The notes beneath the pieces are model-generated. The model was not told the DNA's origin, did not search any database, and saw only the letters and a program-made list of their open reading frames with translations. Positions 1 through 7,500 of a stretch of DNA of 13,522 bases are shown in pieces. Each line of letters opens with the position of its first letter. Positions within the stretch are counted from its first letter, which is position 1. Source of the stretch: an uncultured Dialister sp. (GTDB lineage: Bacteria > Bacillota > Negativicutes > Veillonellales > Dialisteraceae); contig CAKQBK010000069.1 of the NCBI GenBank assembly GCA_934216155.1, positions 1 through 13,522 on the forward strand, read 5' to 3'. A program made the position numbers and the translations under genes.

Positions 1-22
1 AAACCATCAACCAACAACATTT

Positions 23-188
23 CCCCTCCATATATTAAAATTGCACCAGCCCTTCAAAATCATACCTAGCGAAATTCGGTTTGTAGTTAGCAATTATCAG
101 TTCGCAGTGTTTTTCTACCTACCATTAACTGCCAACTGCTTACTTATCCCCTCTATATATTAAAATTGCAGAAGTACCTCAAAATCAC
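23..188. repeat. Pair of imperfect direct repeats
   Basis: The segments at 23-64 and 148-188 are near-identical over about 40 bp. Both begin CCCCTC, run through TATATTAAAATTGCA and end CTCAAAATCA or CTTCAAAATCA. A third partial copy of the first 15-20 bases starts near 291. Between them (about 90-143) lies a degenerate inverted pair built from GCAGTTG-like 7-base units. No ORF of note covers this stretch and no function is evident. Confidence 0.6.
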
Positions 189-217
189 AACATCAAATTT
201 CTAAAATTTTCAAATTT

Positions 218-283
218 GCGGCGCTATATAATTCGTGCGCCGCCACCTTCATTCCTCATTTCTCATTTCTAATTCCTCATTGC
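218..283. repeat. GC-rich hairpin plus heptamer array (module I)
   Basis: A 26-bp hairpin at 218-243 has arms GCGGCGC and GCGCCGC around an A+T-rich centre (TATATAATTCGT). It is followed at 249-283 by degenerate 7-bp units of the ATTCCTC/ATTTCTC type. The same hairpin-array order recurs at 7326-7483 (twice, divergent) and at 12588-12658, so the hairpin and array behave as one mobile or dispersed module. Its function is unknown. Confidence 0.65.
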
Positions 284-364
284 ATTTTTCCCCCTCTATC
301 TATAAAAATGGAAATTTGACGAAAAAAACGAACATTTTGAAGATTAGAATTTGATTATTTCAAT

Positions 365-587
365 GTTGTTGCTGGTTGTCGGTTGGTGGTCATTGGTTTT
401 AGGTTTACATTCCGAGCCCTTTAGATACAATTCGCGCAAATGCAAAACCTTATTGGTTTAAGGTTTGTGCTTTAGGATGTATCATTCAAACCTTAAACCT
501 TAAACCAATGAAAATGACTCCGCGGCGAAATGGCGCAAAAGAGCACGGTAGATAAACCAAACAACTAACAACCAACAACTAACAACC
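365..587. repeat. Nested foldback repeat, CAACYAA/AAACCTT family, copy 1
   Basis: The outer inverted arms are 365-407 (GTTGTT...GGTTTA type) and 553-587 (TAAACCAAAC...AACAACC). Within them is a second palindrome, ATTGGTTTAAGGTTT at 452-466 and its complement at 488-509. Both layers are made of 7-base units: CAACTAA/CAACCAA outside and AAACCTT inside. The same two-layer plan occurs at 3531-3737. The element lies downstream of gyrA, beyond its terminator. No protein is encoded. Confidence 0.75.
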
Positions 588-599
588 GCCAACTGCATC

Positions 600-647
600 A
601 AAAAAGAGATTCCATGAAATATTTCTATTTCACAGAATCTCTTTTTT
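600..647 (-). terminator. Bidirectional intrinsic terminator of gyrA
   Basis: A perfect 13-bp outer stem pairs 600-612 with 635-647 (A6-GAGATTC with GAATCTC-T6). An inner 6-bp stem, TGAAAT/ATTTCA, lies at 615-632. Both strands end in a run of six T, so it can stop transcripts from either side. For gyrA it lies about 140 nt beyond the stop codon, with a foldback repeat between. Confidence 0.85.
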
Positions 648-658
648 AAATAGTAGCC

Positions 659-779
659 AGTGACTCGTGACTGGTGACTAGGAATATCCGATGTTTTCCG
701 CTATACCACAAACTTGCTGCCACGATACTAGGGAAACACTGATTTTCCCAGTCACAAGTCTACCAGTCACCAGTCACTC
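659..779. repeat. GTGACTG-family foldback in the gyrA 3' UTR
   Basis: The left arm at 659-684 (GTGACTCGTGACTGGTGACTAGG-like) is complementary to the right arm at 747-779 (CAGTCAC units). The arms are built of 7-bp GTGACTG/CAGTCAC units and flank about 60 bp of unique sequence. The element lies between the gyrA stop codon and its terminator, so it should be transcribed as a long hairpin in the gyrA 3' UTR. Related copies lie at 4639-4697, 9677-9690 and 11712-11789. Confidence 0.75.
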
Positions 780-784
780 AGAAA

Positions 785-3238
785 TTATTCTTCCGTCTGT
801 TCTTCTTCCTGACCAGAAAGAACGTCGATGGAAGCAATGCGGTCGCCTTCTTCCAATCTCTGAAGGATGACACCCTGACCGGCTTTGGCTTTTTTGCTGG
901 TAATTTGATCCGCTTTGGTCTTGATGGTGATGCCCTGTTCGGATACGCCTACCAGTTCATCATTGTCATCAGCAGCTACCAGAGCCACCACTTCATAGCC
1001 TTTGCGGAAGTTCCGGACCCCTTTGCCGTTTCTGCTCTGGATGTGGTAAGCGGAGGCTTTATTTCTCTTCGCATTGCCATCGGCAGAAATGGTGAAGATG
1101 TCTTTATCAGCCGCTACGCAAGCACCGACCACTTCATCGTCATCGGACAGTTTGATGCCATGGACGCCAGCAGCGGCTCTACCCATCGGACGAACTTCGC
1201 TGTCATTGACGGAGAAGCGAATGGCCATCCCCCACTTAGTGCCCAGGATGATTTCTTCTTCGCCGGTGATGGCCATTACGGCAGCCAGGCGATCGCCTTC
1301 GTTGAGGCGGATAGAAATCAGGCCGTTCTTGTTGATATTTTTGTATTCAGACAGGCTTGTTTTCTTTACATAGCCTTTCTTGGTAATCATCAGCAAGTAC
1401 TGGGTGCCTTCTTTGATGTTGTCCACGTCGAGGAGTTCGGTCACTCTTTCATCTCTTGCCAGGTTTGGAATGAAATTGATGAGCGCACTGCCTCTGGCGG
1501 TTCTAGTGGATTTCGGGAATTCCACAGCGGTCTTCACGTACACTTTGCCTTTGTTGGTGAAGAAGAGAATCCGGTTATGGGTGGAGGTATTCAGGATTTT
1601 CCACACATAGTCTTCATCTTTCATCTTCATGCCGGAAACACCACGACCGCCCTTCTTCTGGACGCGAATGTCTGCAGAATCCATCCGTTTGATGTAGTTC
1701 TGCTTGGTCAGGGTGATGGTCATCGGTTCATCCGGGATGAGGTCTGTCAAAGTGAAATCTTCTTTGGCAGCGGTGATCTGGGTCCGTCTGTCGTCGCCAA
1801 AGTTTTTCTTTTCATCCATCAGTTCGTCTTTGACAACGCCCAGAATCTTTTCTCTAGAAGACAGCAGGTCTTCCAGGTAAGCAATGGTTTCTTTCACGTC
1901 TTTATAATCCGCTTCCAGTTTATCTCTTTCCAGTCCGGTGAGACGTCTGAGACGCATATCCAGAATGGCAATGGCCTGTTTTTCAGAAAGGCCAAATTTG
2001 GAAATCAAAGCACTCTTAGCGATGTCGTCGGTGCGGGATTCACGGATGGTCTTAATGACTTCATCGATATGATCCAAAGCGATGAGCAAGCCTTCCAAGA
2101 TGTGCGCTTTAGCACGGGCTTTGTCCAGTTCATACTGGCTGCGACGGGTGATGACTTCTTCCTGGTGTTTCAGGTAATAGTAGAGAATCTGTTTCAAATT
2201 GAGGATTCTCGGATGTCCATCCACCAGGGCCAGCATGATGGCACCAAAGTTCACCTGCATCTGAGTGTGCTTGAACAGGTTGTTCAGCATGATTTCCGGG
2301 CTCACATCGGCACGAAGTTCGATGGCAATGCGCATACCGGTACGGTCTGATTCATCGCGGAGGGCGGTAATCCCGTCCAGCACTTTCTGACGCTGCAGGT
2401 CTGCAATGGATTCGATGAGACGAGCCTTATTGACCTGGTACGGAATTTCTGTCACCACAATGCGATGCTTGCCGCGTTCCATTTCTTCTACATCGGTCTT
2501 CGCGCGAACCGTGATGCTACCGCGGCCAGAACGATAGGTGTCTTCGATGCCTTTATAGCCCTGGATGATACCAGCGGTCGGGAAATCTGGTCCTTTGATG
2601 TATTTCATCAATTCATCGATGGTGATGTCCGGGTTATCAATCATAGCGCAGAGACCATCTACCACTTCAGACAGATTGTGCGGTGGAATATTGGTAGCCA
2701 TGCCGACGGCGATACCATAAGAACCATTGACTAAAAGGTTTGGAATACGGGATGGAAGCACCAGCGGTTCCTGGAGAGATCCATCATAGTTCGGCATGAA
2801 ATCTACGGTGTTCTTGTCGATATCCCGCAGCATTTCTACGGTAATCTTTGCCATACGCATTTCGGTATAACGCATAGCTGCCGCAGAGTCGCCATCGACA
2901 GAGCCGAAGTTCCCGTGACCATCTACCAAAGGATAGCGGGTCGAGAAATCCTGGGCCATGCGGACCGCTGATTCATACACCGCCGTGTCACCATGGGGGT
3001 GATACTTACCAAGAACATCGCCGACGATACGGGCGGACTTTTTATACGCCTTGCCCGGCAGCATCCCCGCTTCGCTCATAGCGTAAAGGATACGGCGGTG
3101 TACTGGTTTCAAACCATCTCGTACATCCGGCAACGCACGGGTCACAATGACCGACATGGCGTAGTCGATGTAAGAGTTCTTCATCTGCCCCTCCAGAGGG
3201 GTATTGATGATTTTACCTTCCTTCCATTCGAAATCCAT
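785..3238 (-). CDS. gyrA: DNA gyrase subunit A
   Basis: GyrA is the breakage-reunion subunit of DNA gyrase. With GyrB it forms an A2B2 complex in the cytoplasm that introduces negative supercoils using ATP. The 817 residues match the usual family length. The N-terminal region has the quinolone-pocket sequence [14 protein letters not shown] at residues 77-90, with Thr85 and Glu89 at the positions of E. coli Ser83 and Asp87. The catalytic tyrosine is Tyr124 in AAMRYTE. A GyrA box, QKKGGRG, at about 527-533 starts the C-terminal DNA-wrapping beta-pinwheel and distinguishes gyrase from topoisomerase IV. The protein ends in an acidic tail. The ATG at 3238 is preceded by AAGGAG at good spacing. gyrB is not adjacent on this side. 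Confidence 0.97.
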   Translation of the reverse strand: MDFEWKEGKIINTPLEGQMKNSYIDYAMSVIVTRALPDVRDGLKPVHRRILYAMSEAGMLPGKAYKKSARIVGDVLGKYHPHGDTAVYESAVRMAQDFSTRYPLVDGHGNFGSVDGDSAAAMRYTEMRMAKITVEMLRDIDKNTVDFMPNYDGSLQEPLVLPSRIPNLLVNGSYGIAVGMATNIPPHNLSEVVDGLCAMIDNPDITIDELMKYIKGPDFPTAGIIQGYKGIEDTYRSGRGSITVRAKTDVEEMERGKHRIVVTEIPYQVNKARLIESIADLQRQKVLDGITALRDESDRTGMRIAIELRADVSPEIMLNNLFKHTQMQVNFGAIMLALVDGHPRILNLKQILYYYLKHQEEVITRRSQYELDKARAKAHILEGLLIALDHIDEVIKTIRESRTDDIAKSALISKFGLSEKQAIAILDMRLRRLTGLERDKLEADYKDVKETIAYLEDLLSSREKILGVVKDELMDEKKNFGDDRRTQITAAKEDFTLTDLIPDEPMTITLTKQNYIKRMDSADIRVQKKGGRGVSGMKMKDEDYVWKILNTSTHNRILFFTNKGKVYVKTAVEFPKSTRTARGSALINFIPNLARDERVTELLDVDNIKEGTQYLLMITKKGYVKKTSLSEYKNINKNGLISIRLNEGDRLAAVMAITGEEEIILGTKWGMAIRFSVNDSEVRPMGRAAAGVHGIKLSDDDEVVGACVAADKDIFTISADGNAKRNKASAYHIQSRNGKGVRNFRKGYEVVALVAADDNDELVGVSEQGITIKTKADQITSKKAKAGQGVILQRLEEGDRIASIDVLSGQEEEQTEE

Positions 3239-3258
3239 AAGTACTCCTTCTCAAATAC

Positions 3259-3341
3259 AGGATCCTCAGGTTGCACAGGTTACGCAAGTTTCTCAAGTGT
3301 CTCGAACGTAGTAAACTACGCTAAAGAAACAAGAAAAACTA
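3259..3341. repeat. Nonamer (AGGTTTCTC-type) foldback in the gyrA leader
   Basis: Five consecutive 9-base units run from 3259 to 3303: AGGATCCTC, AGGTTGCAC, AGGTTACGC, AAGTTTCTC, AAGTGTCTC. They are followed by GAA, then a small palindrome CGTAG-TAAA-CTACG at 3307-3320, then a degenerate inverted arm rich in AAGAAAC-like units to about 3341. The same unit family occurs at 9823-9931, 13208-13243 and 13509-13522. It lies directly upstream of the gyrA ribosome binding site and so is part of its leader. Confidence 0.6.
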
Positions 3342-3370
3342 AAATAACTCGTGTTCAGATTTCCTGCCCA

Positions 3371-3398
3371 TAAAAAAGAGAGTATAGAAAATACTCTC
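3371..3398 (-). terminator. Terminator-like hairpin upstream of gyrA
   Basis: An 8-bp stem pairs GAGAGTAT at 3378-3385 with ATACTCTC at 3391-3398 around a 5-nt loop. On the minus strand it is followed by six T (3372-3377). It could end the transporter transcript coming from 3744. It also lies downstream of the best gyrA promoter candidate at 3422-3430, so it could act as an attenuator in the gyrA leader. Confidence 0.55.
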
Positions 3399-3421
3399 AA
3401 AATTAAACATCATATATGGTT

Positions 3422-3430
3422 ATTATATCA
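3422..3430 (-). promoter_or_regulatory. Candidate extended -10 promoter for gyrA
   Basis: Read on the minus strand this is TGATATAAT, a perfect TGn-TATAAT extended -10. No convincing -35 box is seen. The start would fall near 3415, giving a leader of about 177 nt that crosses the hairpin at 3371-3398 and the nonamer repeat. The surrounding DNA is A+T-rich, so a chance match is possible. Confidence 0.45.
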
Positions 3431-3530
3431 CAAAATCGATGCTAGGGCCATTTAAATGCATTGGTAACATATTACGCTTAAAAGTTATACAAATTTCGCC
3501 AAATAGTGAAAAAATAAATGAACCCTATAG

Positions 3531-3737
3531 TTGGTAGTTGATGGTTGTTAGTTGTTTGGTTTACTCTCCGGATTCTTACTGCACATGTCACACAAAGACA
3601 GATCCTCATGGGTTTAAGGTTTCGGGGTTAGCAGATAAACCTTAACCCTTAAACCAATGCCTCTTTCGTCTCAACAAGTTGCCAACAAAAGAACTCGGCC
3701 AGTAAACCAAACAACCAACAACTAGCAACTAACAACC
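3531..3737. repeat. Nested foldback repeat, CAACYAA/AAACCTT family, copy 2
   Basis: The outer arms are 3531-3564 (GTTGGTAGTTGATGG...GTTTGGTTTA) and 3702-3737 (TAAACCAAACAACC...AACAACC). The inner palindrome pairs GGTTTAAGGTTT at 3611-3622 with AAACCTTAACCCTTAAACC, which ends at 3655. The layout matches the copy at 365-587, with about 207 bp here and 223 bp there. It begins 6 bp from the stop codon of the RarD-like gene and would be its 3' UTR. Confidence 0.75.
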
Positions 3738-3743
3738 AAATCT

Positions 3744-4598
3744 CTATTTTCTCAATCCACCAATACTATATAACACCACCGCCACCAGGACGAAACCGAA
3801 ATTGATGAGCATAATCGGCGACAACGTTTCTCCATAGAAGAGTGCCAGAAATATCTGAATCCCCGGAGACAGATACATCAGAATGGAAGCCGCAGAGAAA
3901 GAAATTCCCCAAAGTCCTGCCGAAAAGAGAGCCATTGGAATGGCAGTCAGTATGCCTGTCATAGGAAGCAACAGCCACTCCCAACCAGAAAGCACACCGC
4001 TCGCCCCTAGTCCTTTGTCATTCATCCACAGGATATACAAAGCAGAAGGAAACACCATGTACAAAGACTCTATGAAAACCGATACCATGCCAGGCACATT
4101 GACAGTCTTCTTGATCACGCTATATATAGCAAAAGGGAAACACATAATCAGCGAAAGCCACGGCACCTCTCCATACATAGCAAAGGCAAGCAAAATACCC
4201 GCTGCCGCTACTATGGCCGATGCTTTTTGACACCCATTCAAAGCTTCTTTGAAAAAAAGAGCGGAACATAAAAGGCAAATGATGGGATTGATGAAATACG
4301 CCAAACTGGCCTCAAAGATATGCCCCGTATTGACCGCCATGATGTACAGTCCCCAATTCATGGTAATGAAAATAGACGCAGCGCCCAATTTTTTCATCAA
4401 GGAACCGTCGCGGAAATAAGAGAAATTTTTCTTTCTCTCTTTTCCCACAAAAGCCACCAATCCGCATACCATAGCAGAAAAAATAATTCGCACACTCAAA
4501 AGATACACCGGATCCAATTGGGCAAGCATCTTCCAGAAAACAGGAAGAAGGCCCCATATGGTCTGCCCGGCAATGAAATAAAATAAATAACGAGACAT
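3744..4598 (-). CDS. rarD: RarD-type EamA family transporter
   Basis: This is a polytopic inner-membrane protein of the drug/metabolite transporter superfamily, RarD subgroup. The substrate is not established for the family. From the ATG at 4598 it has 284 residues, close to the roughly 296 of E. coli RarD. The RarD-like pattern is visible: TIWGLLPVFWK near the N terminus, then MNWGLYIMAVN, EASLAYFINP, a second half with TAIPMALFSAGL, and YLSPGIQIFLALFYGE. About ten hydrophobic segments are expected. This ATG is preferred because GGAGGAA sits just upstream (4601-4607). An in-frame ATG at 4652 would place part of the N terminus inside a heptamer repeat and is rejected. A foldback repeat follows the stop codon. 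Confidence 0.8.
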   Translation of the reverse strand: MSRYLFYFIAGQTIWGLLPVFWKMLAQLDPVYLLSVRIIFSAMVCGLVAFVGKERKKNFSYFRDGSLMKKLGAASIFITMNWGLYIMAVNTGHIFEASLAYFINPIICLLCSALFFKEALNGCQKASAIVAAAGILLAFAMYGEVPWLSLIMCFPFAIYSVIKKTVNVPGMVSVFIESLYMVFPSALYILWMNDKGLGASGVLSGWEWLLLPMTGILTAIPMALFSAGLWGISFSAASILMYLSPGIQIFLALFYGETLSPIMLINFGFVLVAVVLYSIGGLRK

Positions 4599-4623
4599 AA
4601 TTCCTCCAAAGTTCATGTTGTTA

Positions 4624-4697
4624 GCAGTTGGCAGTTGGCAGTCACCAGTCACCAGTCACCAGTCACCAGTCACCAGTCACCAGTCACCAGTCACCAG
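4624..4697. repeat. Heptamer tandem array in the RarD 5' UTR
   Basis: Two GCAGTTG units (4624-4637) run into eight perfect CAGTCAC copies (4639-4694) plus three further bases. It is the longest uninterrupted perfect array in the window. It lies between the RarD-like promoter candidate (4701-4709) and its ribosome binding site (4601-4607), so it would form much of the 5' UTR. Perfect short tandem arrays are prone to copy-number slippage. Confidence 0.9.
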
Positions 4698-4700
4698 ATA

Positions 4701-4709
4701 AGTATAACA
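4701..4709 (-). promoter_or_regulatory. Candidate extended -10 promoter for the RarD-like gene
   Basis: Read on the minus strand this is TGTTATACT, fitting TGn-TATAAT with one mismatch. No good -35 box is visible. The predicted start near 4694 is at the distal edge of the heptamer array, which would therefore be transcribed. Confidence 0.45.
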
Positions 4710-4810
4710 AAAGAAGCCGTGAACGAAAATACCATTCGTGACTGCTTGTGTAGTTAAGTCGCAAAAATGCTCGACAATATCAAGCATATATATGATACGA
4801 AAGAAAAAAA

Positions 4811-4819
4811 TGATATAAT
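4811..4819 (+). promoter_or_regulatory. Extended -10 promoter for the hydroxyacid dehydrogenase
   Basis: The sequence TGATATAAT is a perfect extended -10. It lies 32 bp upstream of the chosen start at 4851, and the ribosome binding site follows at 4841-4846. No TTGACA-like box is found at the usual distance, as expected for extended -10 promoters. Confidence 0.55.
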
Positions 4820-4850
4820 ACAACTAATAGTATATACAGAAAGGAAGTCG

Positions 4851-5801
4851 ATGATGATGAAACTGGTGGTAGCCAATCCATTGTCGGAAGAAAAAATCAA
4901 TCAGATCAAAAAAGTGGTCCCCGGCGCGGTGGTGGAAGCCTATAAAAATCCGAAGGAAGCTCTTCCCCATGTGTCCGATGCGGATGCACTGGCCCTTTGG
5001 GGATTCCAGGATGTGGAACCATTGCTCCAGGCAGGTCCTCATATCCGCTGGGTCCATTCTTTGTCTGACGGAGTAGAAAAATTACTCACTCCTTCTATGA
5101 TGACCCGTCCCATCACGCTGACCAATTCCCACGGCGTTCATGACCGGGCGGTGTCGGAGCATACCTTAGCCATGCTGCTGTCCTGGTATCGCCGAATTCC
5201 CGATGCGGTGCGCCACCAGCAGAATCATGAATGGATTCGTCCCCACGGCCAGTCCCTGTTTGGCAAAACCATTCTGATCGTCGGCTTTGGCAGCATTGGC
5301 CGCGCCATTGCCCAGCGTGCCAAGGTATTTGAAACCCATATATTGGCAGTGAAGAAGCATTTATCGACAGAAATGTTTGCCGACCATGTGTATACAGAAG
5401 AACAGCTCATGGATGTGCTGCCCAAAGCGGATATCATCATCGCCGCTCTCCCATCTACACCGGATACGGAAAATTTCTTTGGCAAAGAACAATTTGCTGC
5501 CATGAAACCGTCAGCCCTGTTCATCAATATTGCCCGCGCCTCTGTGGTGGATGAAACGGCCCTAATTGAAGCCTTGGAAAATAAAACCATCGCTGGGGCC
5601 TGCATGGATGTATTCTCCAAAGAACCACTCCCACCAGACCATCCTTTCTGGTCCATGGACAATGTGATCATGACCCCTCACATCGCTTCCATGGTCCCAG
5701 ACTTCTGGAATAAACTGACCAGCCTTCTGGAAACCAATTTCATCAACTTCAGCCGAGGAGAAAAATTGATGAATGAAGTGGATAAGGAGAAAGGGTATTA
5801 G
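4851..5801 (+). CDS. NAD(P)-dependent D-2-hydroxyacid dehydrogenase
   Basis: This is a cytoplasmic oxidoreductase of the D-isomer-specific 2-hydroxyacid dehydrogenase family, which interconverts 2-oxoacids and D-2-hydroxyacids. From the ATG at 4851 it has 316 residues, normal for the family. The Rossmann glycine motif is GFGSIG at residues 145-150. The catalytic triad is visible as Arg229 (NIARAS), Glu258 (SKEPLP) and His277 (TPHIAS). The exact substrate (glyoxylate/hydroxypyruvate, phosphoglycerate-like or another) cannot be read from the sequence; it lacks the C-terminal ACT domain of long SerA enzymes. Three ATG codons in a row (4851, 4854, 4857) follow AAGGAAG. An in-frame ATG at 4767 lies upstream of the promoter and is rejected. 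The gene is monocistronic, and a palindromic element follows. Confidence 0.85.
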   Translation: MMMKLVVANPLSEEKINQIKKVVPGAVVEAYKNPKEALPHVSDADALALWGFQDVEPLLQAGPHIRWVHSLSDGVEKLLTPSMMTRPITLTNSHGVHDRAVSEHTLAMLLSWYRRIPDAVRHQQNHEWIRPHGQSLFGKTILIVGFGSIGRAIAQRAKVFETHILAVKKHLSTEMFADHVYTEEQLMDVLPKADIIIAALPSTPDTENFFGKEQFAAMKPSALFINIARASVVDETALIEALENKTIAGACMDVFSKEPLPPDHPFWSMDNVIMTPHIASMVPDFWNKLTSLLETNFINFSRGEKLMNEVDKEKGY

Positions 5802-5842
5802 AAGTGATACCGCATATGTCATTTTTTATTTAACTGGGTTGT

Positions 5843-6009
5843 CAAAAGGTTACTATTCTACCAATTCCTTATTTCTAACAAAGAAAAAATACCGCCAGCA
5901 TCGGGTTATAAAAGGGTTATCTCATGATTGAACATAACCTTTTATAACCTTTATGCTAGCGGTATTTCTTTATGTACGAAATGGAAATCCGTAGAATAAT
6001 AACCTTTTG
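5843..6009. repeat. Palindromic element A (AAAAGGTTAT family), 167 bp
   Basis: The ends are inverted repeats: CAAAAGGTTACTATTCTAC at 5843-5861 and its complement at 5991-6009, 18 of 19 matching. Pairing continues inwards through AAATACCGCYAGCAT to a central hairpin of GGTTATAAAAGG units (5903-5920 with 5934-5950). Almost the whole element is one long imperfect palindrome. It carries the motif TTTCTAACAAA at 5872-5882, shared with element D. It lies between two convergent genes and may serve both as a terminator. No target-site duplication is evident and no protein is encoded. Confidence 0.8.
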
Positions 6010-6053
6010 TCTATCCGTCTAAATGACAAATGAGCCAAAAGGAATCCTCTTCC

Positions 6054-6704
6054 TTATCCATTCATCACATCAGTAAAGTTCTTAATGATAACGATTGGGG
6101 TCTTCTGGTTGTCGTTGCCGAAGGGGTTGTCGATCAGGATTTTGGCAATTTTCTTCGGATCCAGACCTTTGCTCTTGCCAAGAACGGCGGCACGTTTCAA
6201 ATCGTTCACGTCTGCAATAACAGCACCGTAAGCGCCGGTGGCTTTTTTGATTTTTTCGCACACGTTATCGGTGTCTGCCGGGCCATAGACCAGGCATTTA
6301 TCAAATGGTGGCATGGTGCCGGTTACATCATCGATGAGAGATGCCTGGCGGCAGCGGGCGTAGAATACGCCATTTTTACCAAATACTTTAGCTACGGCAC
6401 CAATGAAGAAGGAGAAGAGCATATTCCATTTCCCTTCTTCGTCCATAGCGGCCTGCATGCCGTAAATACTAGCCATAGAGCCAGCGGACGGTACGAAACG
6501 GTTCATGAGGCGAGCCTGCCAGCAAACTTTCAGTTCTTCTGGACGTACATAACGGTTCTGGGTGATAGCTACCACGGATTCTGCGGAGCAGACGATATCG
6601 TGGTCGGTAATCTGGTCACCGGCGTATTCCAGAATGGCATCCACAATGTTGTCGTGATGGGTGAGGATCCTGGTGTGAATCGGTACAAGTTCGAGCTCAG
6701 CCAT
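6054..6704 (-). CDS. CofE-like protein (F420-0 gamma-glutamyl ligase family)
   Basis: The 216 residues resemble the coenzyme F420-0:L-glutamate ligase superfamily, in the N-terminal VPIHTRILTHHDNI, the central DIVCSAESVVAITQNR and the later GPADTDNVCEKIKKATGAYGA parts. Authentic CofE adds glutamate to the F420 precursor with GTP and metal. Many bacteria that lack F420 carry homologues of unknown role, and nothing here shows F420 synthesis. The protein is slightly shorter than typical CofE (about 250). The start ATG overlaps the stop of the upstream gene by one base (TAATG), with AGGAGGTGAG inside that gene, so the two are translationally coupled. The family assignment rests on pattern memory only. 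Confidence 0.6.
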   Translation of the reverse strand: MAELELVPIHTRILTHHDNIVDAILEYAGDQITDHDIVCSAESVVAITQNRYVRPEELKVCWQARLMNRFVPSAGSMASIYGMQAAMDEEGKWNMLFSFFIGAVAKVFGKNGVFYARCRQASLIDDVTGTMPPFDKCLVYGPADTDNVCEKIKKATGAYGAVIADVNDLKRAAVLGKSKGLDPKKIAKILIDNPFGNDNQKTPIVIIKNFTDVMNG

Positions 6705-7258
6705 TATCTTCTCACCTCCTGGGTATATTCATAGACTGCATTCTGCAGTTCTTCTTTGGTCAGAATGAGACGGGTCTTGGCATAGTAGTAATCGCTTCTA
6801 GCCACCACCTGGTAAATGATGTCCATCGCCATTTCCGGGAAGGTTTCCAGATCATGGAGAATGCTGTCCCCTTTGCCTTCGATGTCCAAAGTGATGAGGA
6901 ATTTCTTGGATTTATTCGGGTCCAGGATGAATGCCTGCCAGTAGTCATCGGGACGGGGTACATCGTAATCGGTCAGATGGGCTGTCACAGTGGCTTTGTC
7001 ATACTGTTCAAACGGCAAGTAGGTACGAACGAAAGCATCCATAATGGTTCCCAGCTGCTTACCTACATTCCGGATCGGAATGGTGCAGGACAAAGATACA
7101 TGGTGCATATCCATAGATTCCACTTTCCAAGGGGATTTCTTCGATTTCTCCATCCGAAGAACGCAGTCGCCTTTGATGACTGCCACAGCCCAGTAGGCAA
7201 TGAATCCCAGGCAGATCAAGAAAATAATCACTGCCAAAATTTTTGTAAGTAACAACAT
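6704..7258 (-). CDS. Membrane-anchored protein of unknown function
   Basis: I do not recognise this 184-residue protein. It has one strong hydrophobic segment at residues 4-29 (LTKILAVIIFLICLGFIAYW), likely a signal anchor, with a soluble domain after it. The soluble part contains PIRNVGKQLGTIMDAFVRTYLP, a polar central region with paired acidic residues and an aromatic C-terminal portion (SDYYYAKTRLILTKEELQNAV). No catalytic motif is evident. The ATG at 7258 follows AGGAGTG. Its stop overlaps the start of the CofE-like gene by one base, so the two probably act together. Weak -10-like sequences lie near 7296-7307. Confidence 0.75.
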   Translation of the reverse strand: MLLLTKILAVIIFLICLGFIAYWAVAVIKGDCVLRMEKSKKSPWKVESMDMHHVSLSCTIPIRNVGKQLGTIMDAFVRTYLPFEQYDKATVTAHLTDYDVPRPDDYWQAFILDPNKSKKFLITLDIEGKGDSILHDLETFPEMAMDIIYQVVARSDYYYAKTRLILTKEELQNAVYEYTQEVRR

Positions 7259-7325
7259 TGTTTTTTCTCACACTCCTAATATTCTGGTCAGCGCTAGTAT
7301 ATTCATAGCACCAAAACCAGTCAGG

Positions 7326-7483
7326 CAATGAGAAATGAGGAATGAGGAATGAGGAATTGTGGTAGCGGCGCACTAATTCATATAGCGCCGCTTATTTTTT
7401 ATTTTAAGAGGGTATTGGGGCGCTATGCAATTTGATGCGCCCCATCCATAATTACTCATTACTCATTACTCATTACTCATTTT
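7326..7483. repeat. Divergent pair of hairpin-heptamer modules (II and III)
   Basis: The order is array, hairpin, spacer, hairpin, array. The left array at 7326-7358 is GAGGAAT-type heptamers. Hairpin II at 7365-7391 has arms GCGGCGC/GCGCCGC, hairpin III at 7417-7443 has arms GGGGCGC/GCGCCCC, and the right array at 7449-7483 is ATTACTC heptamers. Both hairpins have A+T-rich centres like the one at 218-243 (TATATAATTCG versus TATGCAATTTGAT). The two arrays are mutually inverted, so the whole stretch forms a foldback. It fills the gap between murI and the next minus-strand unit. Confidence 0.75.
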
Positions 7484-7500
7484 CCCAACAAAATGATTGA

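Noticed and set aside
905..2350. Long open frame (481 codons) antisense to gyrA
   Set aside because: It is a shadow of the strongly supported gyrA frame; its translation shows no recognisable domain and no ribosome binding site fits.
2970..3000. GyrA Thr85 (E. coli Ser83 position) as a quinolone-resistance mutation
   Set aside because: Thr at this site is the normal residue in several bacteria, so resistance cannot be claimed without relatives for comparison.
4599..4652. Longer N terminus for the RarD-like protein
   Set aside because: The added 18 residues are partly encoded by the heptamer repeat, and the good ribosome binding site serves the ATG at 4598.
4624..4697. CRISPR array
   Set aside because: The units are 7 bp and contiguous with no spacers, and no cas genes are present; this is a simple tandem array. 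The same applies to the other arrays.
4767..4850. Longer N terminus for the hydroxyacid dehydrogenase
   Set aside because: The upstream ATG lies before the extended -10 promoter and has no ribosome binding site; the family N terminus fits the start at 4851.
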